Shown here: piece by piece, positions 1 to 5,708 of the stretch
How positions within the stretch are numbered: position 1 is the stretch's first letter
How the letters are laid out: each line of letters opens with the position of its first letter
Source of the DNA: UKL13-2 sp043756275
GTDB lineage: Bacteria; Pseudomonadota; Gammaproteobacteria; Burkholderiales; Usitatibacteraceae
Reading direction: 5' to 3'
Length of the DNA: 10,048 nt
Assembly: GCA_043756275.1 (NCBI GenBank)
Contig: JAYURJ010000191.1
Location: 1-10,048, forward strand
The notes under the pieces: model-generated
The model's input: only the letters and a program-made list of their open reading frames with translations
Told to the model about the DNA's origin: nothing
Databases searched by the model: none
Position numbers and translations under genes: made by a program

Positions 1-594
1 CGCCATCGCGCCTTGAAAAAATCCCTTCTTGTCTGCCGGTGCCTTGTCCAGATTCGCCTGACTCAGCCAGAAATCGGCGTCGTGTTTATCGGCGCGGACA
101 ATCGCGTTGGGAAACGACAATTTGTCACCCGACATCAACCCGCCGACATGGTCAGCGTGCATGTGGGTGATGTAAATTTCGTCAACTTGTTCGGGTTGAT
201 AACCGGATGCCTTCATGTTCACCAGCAGATTACCTAGCGTCGGGCCAAACAATGTTGCCGCACCGGTATCCACCAACACCAGTTTTTCACCAGTGTTGAT
301 GAGGTACGCATTCACTGAAGTCTCAAGCGGGTTTTTGAGGTACGACTTGGCCAGTGCCTTGTCGACGGCGGTCGGGGTGATGTTGGTCAACAAATCTCTA
401 ACGGGCAAATTCACCGTGCCGTCCGAAAGTGCCGTGATCTCGAAATCGCCGAGCATCATGCGGTAGTAGCCGTGGGCGGAGGTTTTGACCATGGGAGCGG
501 CGGCGTGCCCAAATGTGGTGGCGAACAGTGCGATTGTTGCGGTTGTGGCTATTGCGGCGGCTAGTTTGGATTTGAGGGTGCGGGTGTTGATCAT
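1..594 (-). CDS. Exported MBL-fold metallo-hydrolase, 3' end cut by window
   Basis: Partial gene: 198 codons are visible, open at the left edge, so the C-terminal part is missing. Residues 1-33 form a signal peptide (Lys/Arg N-region, Ala-rich hydrophobic core, cleavage probably after the Ala-Ala-Ala near residue 33), so the enzyme should act in the periplasm or outside. The zinc motif of the metallo-beta-lactamase fold, HMHADHVGG, lies at residues 144-152 (H144, H146, D148, H149), preceded by the typical LVLVDTG strand at 105-111. Later metal ligands lie beyond the window. The fold covers beta-lactamases, glyoxalase II and lactonases; the substrate cannot be told from this half. The start at 594 is supported by a GGAGA ribosome-binding site 8 bases upstream and by the good signal peptide. 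The gene points away from the signalling operon and is probably unrelated to it. Confidence 0.93.
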   Translation of the reverse strand, partial: MINTRTLKSKLAAAIATTATIALFATTFGHAAAPMVKTSAHGYYRMMLGDFEITALSDGTVNLPVRDLLTNITPTAVDKALAKSYLKNPLETSVNAYLINTGEKLVLVDTGAATLFGPTLGNLLVNMKASGYQPEQVDEIYITHMHADHVGGLMSGDKLSFPNAIVRADKHDADFWLSQANLDKAPADKKGFFQGAMA

Positions 595-602
595 GGGGGG
601 AA

Positions 603-607
603 TCTCC
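603..607 (-). promoter_or_regulatory. Ribosome-binding site of the MBL-fold gene
   Basis: GGAGA on the minus strand, 8 bases before the ATG at 594. It fixes the start codon and rules out the internal Met codons (residues 35, 46, 47), which would remove the signal peptide. Confidence 0.75.
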
Positions 608-644
608 GGGGACTATTGGTTGAGCTGCGTTGCAAATTGGTTGT

Positions 645-666
645 GCTGGCCTACCGCGAGGCCAGC
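645..666. repeat. Perfect 8-bp inverted repeat (hairpin)
   Basis: GCTGGCCT at 645-652 pairs perfectly with AGGCCAGC at 659-666 around a 6-base loop. It sits in the 123-base gap between the two leftward genes, so it may be a processing or termination hairpin for the 274-aa gene or part of the leader of the MBL gene. There is no T-run after it on the minus strand, so it is not a canonical intrinsic terminator. A smaller CTACT/AGTAG inverted repeat (669-680) lies next to it. Confidence 0.45.
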
Positions 667-717
667 TTCTACTGAAGTAGTGCCGTCACTTTTTTTGCCG
701 CTTCAAGGTGTGGACCT

Positions 718-1542
718 TCAAATTGGAATTCCGAATCCTGCCAAAAGTGCGCGGGCTGCCTCGTATGCCGGTAGCGCAGCAGGAAGCGTCTGCACGGATT
801 GCGTAAGTAATGAGAAAAGCGTCATCAACTTTGTCTCATTGGGGTTGCTGCGCGATAACTCATCCTTGACCTCGTCGGCGATTTCCAGCAATTCACGCTG
901 TCGCTGAGGATTGAGCGAACTATCGCGGCTTATGGCATCGCGCATCAAACTAAGTAGTTCTGCCATTTTCGCCATTGATTCTGGGCTTTGTAAAACATGC
1001 GCTGTTGCCCCGTCGCCAGTCAGCACTGCTCCGATTGTCTGAGCATTGATCGTAATAGCTCCGGTGGTTTTTGGGTGATTCATTAACGTGTCCATGTAAT
1101 TGTCAATCGCGATGTCGTATCGGGCTGCGAGAGAATGTGCGGCCCGCTCAGTAGTATCTAGCTCATTGAGCATGGCCTTGTTTTGAAGTGCATTCGCATG
1201 ATGCCTGACATAACCAGCGATCGAACTGGAGGCTTGGTGCTGAAAGATTTTTATTGACTCCACTATCCAGCTCTTCATCGCGTCTCTTACGTGTTGTGAG
1301 CTAGCTGCACCCAGCGAGTGATGAACTTCTTTTAGTATTTTCCAAGCATCTTCAACGCTATGAGGGAGCGCTTCCAATTGAACCTTAGCGAGCGCAAGGA
1401 TATGATTTCCTGACTGCCTCATGCCGCGCGCGGCATGCTCTTTAGATACCTTCGCTGCGGCCGCATCCAGCTCAATTTTTCTTTCACCTTGGCTAATTTC
1501 GCGCAGTCGCGTGGCGCGGTCACACAATTTATCAATATCCAT
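718..1542 (-). CDS. Helical protein of unknown function (274 aa)
   Basis: I do not recognise this protein. It has no signal peptide and no membrane segment, so it should be cytoplasmic. Residues 1-155 are predicted mostly helical and charged. A short glycine/threonine-rich strand-like segment, GAITINAQTIGAVLTGDGAT, covers residues 161-180, and residues 185-274 are helical again. A similar central pattern (Ile-Gly-Ala-Val-x-Thr-Gly) occurs, from memory, in assorted small accessory proteins of bacterial genomic islands such as AbiTii-like proteins; this is a weak analogy and not an assignment. The start at 1542 fits a TATAAT box about 38 bases upstream, although the ribosome-binding site is poor (only GGAAA, too far away). 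It is transcribed divergently from the cyclase-kinase operon, and a link to it is possible but unproven. Confidence 0.75.
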   Translation of the reverse strand: MDIDKLCDRATRLREISQGERKIELDAAAAKVSKEHAARGMRQSGNHILALAKVQLEALPHSVEDAWKILKEVHHSLGAASSQHVRDAMKSWIVESIKIFQHQASSSIAGYVRHHANALQNKAMLNELDTTERAAHSLAARYDIAIDNYMDTLMNHPKTTGAITINAQTIGAVLTGDGATAHVLQSPESMAKMAELLSLMRDAISRDSSLNPQRQRELLEIADEVKDELSRSNPNETKLMTLFSLLTQSVQTLPAALPAYEAARALLAGFGIPI

Positions 1543-1579
1543 AAAATAGACGAGTTTCCGAACTTAGAGCAGATCACAC

Positions 1580-1608
1580 ATTATATGCGGCGCGCAATTT
1601 ACAAAAGA
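1580..1608 (-). promoter_or_regulatory. Putative promoter of the 274-aa gene
   Basis: The minus strand carries a perfect TATAAT at 1585-1580. The -35 region about 17 bases upstream is only T-rich (TCTTTT, 1608-1603) and a poor match to TTGACA. Transcription from it would start near 1573, giving a leader of about 31 bases. Confidence 0.4.
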
Positions 1609-1663
1609 ATAAAATGGCCGGATGCCCCCGGCATTCGCTTAACGCCAGCCCCTCCAGGCTCAT

Positions 1664-1840
1664 GTGTCATTGGAAGAGGCTCCCAGTTGCTCACCTTTTG
1701 AAAGGACGCTAATCTGGGAAGACCATGGCATTGCATATTTGCGCAGAGAGGCCAAAAAGGGGATGATTAAAAATGGGTCGCTCGTTTCTGCGCAGAGTGC
1801 TACGAAGGGCACGTCTATGGCGGCAAGTTCAATTAGCTGA
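1664..1840 (+). CDS. Doubtful small ORF or gene remnant (58 aa)
   Basis: A frame opening at GTG 1664 and closing at TGA 1838-1840 gives 58 residues that read like an ordinary soluble charged protein (for example ERTLIWEDHGIAYLRREAKK at residues 14-33). There is no ribosome-binding site before the GTG, and a stop codon lies 22 bases upstream in frame, so if genuine it may be a decayed fragment rather than an intact gene. The complementary strand is also open across 1660-1854 (64 codons), which weakens the case. No family is recognised. Confidence 0.22.
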   Translation: MSLEEAPSCSPFERTLIWEDHGIAYLRREAKKGMIKNGSLVSAQSATKGTSMAASSIS

Positions 1841-1888
1841 TGGGGCATCTCCAACCCTCATATCGGTCTAGTAGGAATGGCTATGGCC

Positions 1889-1892
1889 GGAG
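1889..1892 (+). promoter_or_regulatory. Ribosome-binding site of the cyclase-FHA gene
   Basis: GGAG six bases before the ATG at 1899. It is the only clear Shine-Dalgarno site in the operon. The two overlapping junctions downstream lack one, which suggests translational coupling. Confidence 0.75.
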
Positions 1893-1898
1893 ATTGAA

Positions 1899-2813
1899 AT
1901 GACTAATAGATCAGTACCAGTCACAATACTAATAGTTGACATTGCCGGGTCTACGGCGATGCGCAAGGCATACGGCGACGAAGAGGCCGCCAGACGATTG
2001 GGGGGTCTGCTCCAAGAACTTACGCGAATTGTGAATGCGAAATCGGGTCGCGTGCTCAAGTCAGATGGTGATGACCTGCTAGTCGTTTTTACCGGCGAAA
2101 GTTGCGCCGCAGCCGCAGTACTTGCAGCCTCCGAGTGTCACGTAGCAGCAGGAGAGCATGGCCTGGCTCTATACGCTGGTATCGGAAGCGGTTCTGCATG
2201 TCTGATTGAGGTTTTGGGCCGTACGGACATCGATGGCATGTGCGTCAACATCGCCGCACGTCTGCACAAGCTAGTCCCGGATCATGCAGGTCACGTTTTT
2301 TTAGACGTTGCTACCCGCGATCAACTATCGCCTGAACAGCAGGAGCTATGTCGTTCATTCGGGCAGCGCAATCTGAAGGGGATTGGTAAAATCGAGGTCT
2401 TCAGTCTGGACTGGGACATTCGGCTCTCAGGCAAACCCACCAAAATGTTCCCCCAAAAAGCACCCGAAGTAGTGAAAGATCTTGTGCTGTCAATCGGTCG
2501 TATCCGCCAGAGCTTCAAGGCCGAAATGAAAGAGGTCATCGTTGGCCGCTCGTCAAAGTGCGATTTTTTGCTCGCTGAAGATGAAGTCGGCAGACTTCAC
2601 GCCAAGTTCATTTGCGACAATGGAAGCTGGTACCTGCGCGATGTTTCGCGAAATGGCACATGGACCAGGTCGGCGGGACCGAAAAGTGAGAGGCACCTTT
2701 TTGGTGGAGTCGTGCCGCTCCCACCCAGCGGCGCGATCTGCTTGGGGCGGCCATTCGCCGAGGACAAACTCGGCGGGACAACAGTCGAGTTCGAGCTGAT
2801 CGCACGCACATGA
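1899..2813 (+). CDS. Class III adenylate cyclase fused to an FHA domain
   Basis: The 304-residue cytoplasmic protein is predicted to make cyclic AMP and to bind a phosphothreonine partner. Residues 8-170 form the class III nucleotidyl cyclase domain. The metal-binding aspartates are D14 (in VDIAGST) and D58 (in KSDGDD). The adenine-selecting pair is K54 and D110, and the transition-state pair N117 and R121 lies in VNIAAR. All six positions match a catalytically complete adenylate cyclase by alignment from memory to mycobacterial Rv1625c. Residues about 195-300 form an FHA domain with GR at 216-217, H234 and NGT at 252-254, the phosphothreonine-contact positions; the usual Ser of the SxxH motif is Gly231 here. 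It is the first gene of the operon and overlaps the kinase gene by ATGA, so the FHA domain probably recognises that kinase or its substrates. No cyclic-nucleotide-binding protein is seen in the window. Confidence 0.93.
   Translation: MTNRSVPVTILIVDIAGSTAMRKAYGDEEAARRLGGLLQELTRIVNAKSGRVLKSDGDDLLVVFTGESCAAAAVLAASECHVAAGEHGLALYAGIGSGSACLIEVLGRTDIDGMCVNIAARLHKLVPDHAGHVFLDVATRDQLSPEQQELCRSFGQRNLKGIGKIEVFSLDWDIRLSGKPTKMFPQKAPEVVKDLVLSIGRIRQSFKAEMKEVIVGRSSKCDFLLAEDEVGRLHAKFICDNGSWYLRDVSRNGTWTRSAGPKSERHLFGGVVPLPPSGAICLGRPFAEDKLGGTTVEFELIART
2810..2813 (+). promoter_or_regulatory. ATGA stop-start overlap
   Basis: The TGA of the cyclase-FHA gene (2811-2813) and the ATG of the kinase gene (2810-2812) share bases. 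No Shine-Dalgarno site precedes this ATG, so re-initiation by terminating ribosomes is the likely mode of translation, giving linked amounts of the two proteins. Confidence 0.7.
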
Positions 2814-4747
2814 TTTTTGATCACAACGCGACTCTCGGCGAAGGTACCTGGATCGAGAAATTCGAGATTAGAAAAAAAATTGGGCGTGGCGGATTTGGCG
2901 TCACCTATGAGGCGAAGGAGTTCCATCTCACTGCCTCTGAGGCGAAGCATGGACTTCGTCTTGTAGCGCTGAAAGAGTTCTTCCCGCGCGGCTTGGCACG
3001 TCGCATTGCCGACTCGCGGGTAGTCCCAGTAGACGCCGATGGTGAAGAGCGTCCCGACCTTGCTTATTTCAGCGCCATGACGGCCTTTATACGCGAGGCG
3101 CAGGCGTTGATGAGTGTAGATCACCCGAACGTAGTGCAGATTCATCAAGTGTTCGAAAGCCACGGCACGGCGTATTTTGCAATGCCCTTGCTGCAAGGAT
3201 TATCGTTGCATGGCCGACTTAAACAAGTTGGCACGTTGAGCCAGGGCGAGATTGAAAGCGTAGTCTTACCGCTTCTCGACGGCATCGAGGCAGCGCACAA
3301 GGAAGGGATCATCCATCGCGACATCAAGCCTGAAAACATCATGCTTCAGGATAGAGTCAACGCGGACGTCAAACGACCGGTACTTATTGATTTCGGTGCC
3401 GCTCGCATCACCGCAGTAGATGAAACTCGGCATTATTCACTCAGCACTTACCGGGGCGCCCCTGAATCCAGGATCTACGTTACGGAAGGCTATTCCCCAC
3501 CAGAACAGTACAACAAGTCGTCAGACACGAACAAGCCCCACCCTTACAATGACGTGTATTCCTTTTGTGCGACCTTGTATCGTTGCATCACTGGCATTAT
3601 TCCAACGGAGGCAAGAGAACGCACTCATGACATCCAATGCGGTAGACCAGATCCAGTGCTGCCTGCCGACAAAGCCAGGTCTGGTGAGCATTCATACTCT
3701 CCCGCACTACTATCCGTGATCGATTGGGGCATGGAACTCAACCCTGCAAATCGTCCGCAAAGCATCGCGCAACTTCGAGATGTGCTGCTTGGGAATGCCC
3801 CCATTCCTGATCGCGCCGTCACAAAGATGACGAAAGTCAGACATGGAGCGCCGGAACGACCAAGGCCTATTGAACCGGAATTGGCGGCGCCAACACCACA
3901 TCCATCAAATGCGGCTCCGCGCGCTTCTGTCAGTGCTTTCCAGCCAGAGGAGAGGATAGACCGACTTATCCATCTATGCGATCGCGAGGATGCGCGTGAC
4001 GTCCTGACGGATAAATTGCGCGAACGTATTCGCATGTCCCGGCCAAAGCCCCCGATCATGTGCATCCTTCCGGGTGGCACTCGACAAGGACATCGAGGCT
4101 TCCTAGAGCGGATCAAAGAGTACGAGGTGAGAGGTCAGCTACCCGGCATCGGGCCGGAACACATCTCGCTGGTCATGGTATCGGGAAAGCTTGCTGTCGA
4201 TTCACCCAAGGCACTTGACATCTCTATTCTTCGGGCAATACGTGAAAACGTGAAGGAGCCTGGGATGGAATCCTTCAAAGACCTGCAGAAATGGATGGTC
4301 GCTGATGATCGCCGAATTTTTATTCTTGCTCTGGAGCCAACTACTGAGGCCGTTCGCGGTAAAGAACTTCAATTTCTCAAGAACGCCGCCACCTGGCTTT
4401 CCGCATGGGTGCCAAAGCCAACACGTCAATTATTCATTCTTATCACCTGCGTGCGCTATTCAGCAGAAAATCGTTGGTTGGGGCCAGATCCAGTGGTCGA
4501 GCGTGCTCGTGTTGTGGACATCGTTTCTGAATTCGCGGCCGCGCCTGCGCTAGACGTGCCAACACCAGAAATTCTCCAATTGCCTGAATTGCCATCCATT
4601 ACGCGAGAGCACGTCGATTTGTGGCTCGACCATGTCGCGGTTCGGCAACTAATCGGTGCCCGGCTTAGAAAAACCATTGATGAACTTTTTGAAGAACGTG
4701 AATACTGGTCGATGGACGACTTACGCGACCGGCTCTCGATCAATTAG
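2810..4747 (+). CDS. Ser/Thr protein kinase with C-terminal degenerate P-loop-like domain
   Basis: This is a 645-residue Hanks-type kinase that phosphorylates Ser/Thr. Residues 18-330 hold the kinase domain: glycine loop IGRGGFG (24-30), ATP lysine K55, helix-C glutamate E96, catalytic loop HRDIKPEN (169-176, base D171) and DFG at 194-196. The APE motif is replaced by SPPEQ, common in bacterial kinases. A Pro/Ala-rich linker (about 345-380) follows. Residues about 385-600 form a second domain beginning with an IMCILPGGTRQGH motif (416-428), which looks like a Walker A strand-loop without the lysine, and later a FILITCVRY strand. This resembles iSTAND (inactive STAND) domains fused to kinases or caspases in predicted conflict systems; that name is an inference. 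There is no membrane segment, so sensing is cytoplasmic. Neighbours suggest substrates: the FHA protein upstream, the AAA+ ATPase and the giant membrane protein downstream. Confidence 0.94.
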   Translation: MIFDHNATLGEGTWIEKFEIRKKIGRGGFGVTYEAKEFHLTASEAKHGLRLVALKEFFPRGLARRIADSRVVPVDADGEERPDLAYFSAMTAFIREAQALMSVDHPNVVQIHQVFESHGTAYFAMPLLQGLSLHGRLKQVGTLSQGEIESVVLPLLDGIEAAHKEGIIHRDIKPENIMLQDRVNADVKRPVLIDFGAARITAVDETRHYSLSTYRGAPESRIYVTEGYSPPEQYNKSSDTNKPHPYNDVYSFCATLYRCITGIIPTEARERTHDIQCGRPDPVLPADKARSGEHSYSPALLSVIDWGMELNPANRPQSIAQLRDVLLGNAPIPDRAVTKMTKVRHGAPERPRPIEPELAAPTPHPSNAAPRASVSAFQPEERIDRLIHLCDREDARDVLTDKLRERIRMSRPKPPIMCILPGGTRQGHRGFLERIKEYEVRGQLPGIGPEHISLVMVSGKLAVDSPKALDISILRAIRENVKEPGMESFKDLQKWMVADDRRIFILALEPTTEAVRGKELQFLKNAATWLSAWVPKPTRQLFILITCVRYSAENRWLGPDPVVERARVVDIVSEFAAAPALDVPTPEILQLPELPSITREHVDLWLDHVAVRQLIGARLRKTIDELFEEREYWSMDDLRDRLSIN

Positions 4748-4772
4748 CCCGCTCTCTACAACTGGAAACCCA

Positions 4773-5708
4773 ATGACGAACGAAGTAATCATCCACGACA
4801 GGTACGTTTCGCACAAGAACCTAGAGATTGCCGCTCAGGTTGCAGCTCAACTCAATCAACCGTTGCTCTTGACGGGCGAGCCCGGCACCGGCAAAACGAC
4901 CTATGCGCAACACTTGGCCCGCACGTTTGCCTTACAGCGATCCGAAGCTATGGCTATACCAGTGCTGAAATTCGAGACTAAATCGACTAGTTCGTCGAAA
5001 GATCTTTTCTATCACTTTGATAGCCTGCGCCGTTTTCATGCGGCCCATGATGAAGATATGAGCCGGGATAATCGCGACTACATCAGTTTTAATGCGCTCG
5101 GCGAGGCGATTTTGCGGTCGCGGTCGCGGGCCGATGTTGAGGATTTGCTCCCGGGCCACACCGGTCCCCAACAATCTGTGGTTCTGATTGATGAGATTGA
5201 CAAAGCACCCCGCGACTTCCCGAATGACATTTTGAACGAGATTGAGCGCCTCTATTTTCGCATCCCCGAGTTGCGGATGCGCACCGTCGAAGCTGACCCA
5301 GACTTCCGTCCGCTTGTCGTGCTTACGAGCAACAGTGAAAAAAATCTGCCGGACGCTTTTTTGCGGCGCTGTGTTTTTTATCACATCCCATTTCCCGACA
5401 AGGAAGACATGATCAAAATCGTCCGTGCAAATCTTGACGAGAATTTGGCGTTTACCGGATCGGCAGTGGATTTTTTTTACGGACTGCGCGAGCTTGATCT
5501 CGACAAGCCTCCTGCTACCGCCGAATTGGTGGGTTGGTTGCGCGCCTTGCGTACGCGCGGAGCCTACGCGGAAAAGGAGCTATCGGCGTCGCCGCATCTA
5601 GTGCAGGGCACCTTGGGAACACTGATGAAAACGCGCGAAGACATGGAACGCGCCCGTCAGTACTCCATCGATCAACTCGGCCTCCTGCCGGACAATGCTC
5701 AGTACTGA
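4773..5708 (+). CDS. MoxR-type AAA+ ATPase
   Basis: A 311-residue AAA+ ATPase of the MoxR/AAA_5 group, chaperone-like machines that remodel vWA partner proteins. Walker A is GEPGTGKT (35-42), Walker B LIDEID (138-143, D140/E141), sensor 1 the TSN segment (N187), and the arginine-finger pair is R198-R199 in the FLRRC motif. The rest is a helical lid. The start at 4773 is preferred over an in-frame ATG at 4656, because the 39 extra residues would overlap the kinase gene, look non-coding, and the family begins close to the Walker A strand. A weak GGAAA lies 4 bases before it. The gap to the kinase is 25 bases, and the downstream giant gene starts inside this gene, so its vWA-like domain is the obvious partner. 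Confidence 0.93.
   Translation: MTNEVIIHDRYVSHKNLEIAAQVAAQLNQPLLLTGEPGTGKTTYAQHLARTFALQRSEAMAIPVLKFETKSTSSSKDLFYHFDSLRRFHAAHDEDMSRDNRDYISFNALGEAILRSRSRADVEDLLPGHTGPQQSVVLIDEIDKAPRDFPNDILNEIERLYFRIPELRMRTVEADPDFRPLVVLTSNSEKNLPDAFLRRCVFYHIPFPDKEDMIKIVRANLDENLAFTGSAVDFFYGLRELDLDKPPATAELVGWLRALRTRGAYAEKELSASPHLVQGTLGTLMKTREDMERARQYSIDQLGLLPDNAQY
5695..5708 (+). promoter_or_regulatory. 14-base overlap, start of the giant gene inside the MoxR gene
   Basis: The ATG at 5695 precedes the MoxR stop TGA at 5706-5708, in a different frame. There is no Shine-Dalgarno site before it, which points to translational coupling. This ATG is preferred because the sequence right after it has the helical pattern typical of vWA partner proteins. 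Confidence 0.6.

Larger units (their letters stand above)
1543..1898. other. Divergent intergenic region
   Basis: The 356-base gap between the leftward 274-aa gene and the rightward operon must hold both promoters. I see the TATAAT of the leftward gene, a GC-rich hairpin around 1617-1632 (GCCGG/CCGGC), and a second inverted-repeat pair (TCCCAG 1681-1686 with CTGGGA 1714-1719, enclosing CCTTT/AAAGG). I could not find a convincing sigma-70 promoter for the operon. No tRNA, riboswitch or mobile-element end is recognisable. Confidence 0.6.

Noticed and set aside
690..696. Run of seven T as terminator tail
   Set aside because: It is on the plus strand after a 5-bp stem, but no plus-strand gene ends there; for the minus-strand genes it reads as A.
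485..907. Plus-strand open frame of 140 codons
   Set aside because: It is antisense to the signal-peptide end of the MBL gene and the 3' end of the 274-aa gene; those two have better protein character and start signals.
2597..3196. Minus-strand open frame of 199 codons
   Set aside because: It is a shadow of the FHA and kinase N-terminal coding regions, whose motifs are unmistakable on the plus strand.
3625..4116. Minus-strand open frame of 163 codons
   Set aside because: It is antisense to the kinase gene; its product is Arg/Ser-rich and low in domain character.
1899..4747. Type VI secretion regulatory module (PpkA/Fha-like)
   Set aside because: Kinase plus FHA recalls the threonine phosphorylation pathway of type VI secretion, but no structural secretion gene is present and the kinase lacks a membrane segment.
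4656..4772. Longer start for the MoxR ATPase gene
   Set aside because: The in-frame ATG at 4656 would overlap the kinase gene by 92 bases and add 39 residues with no family counterpart; the ATG at 4773 fits better.
5114..5130. Short CGGTCG tandem repeat
   Set aside because: It is a few bases inside the MoxR coding sequence, encoding Arg-Ser-Arg-Ser-Arg, with no sign of function.
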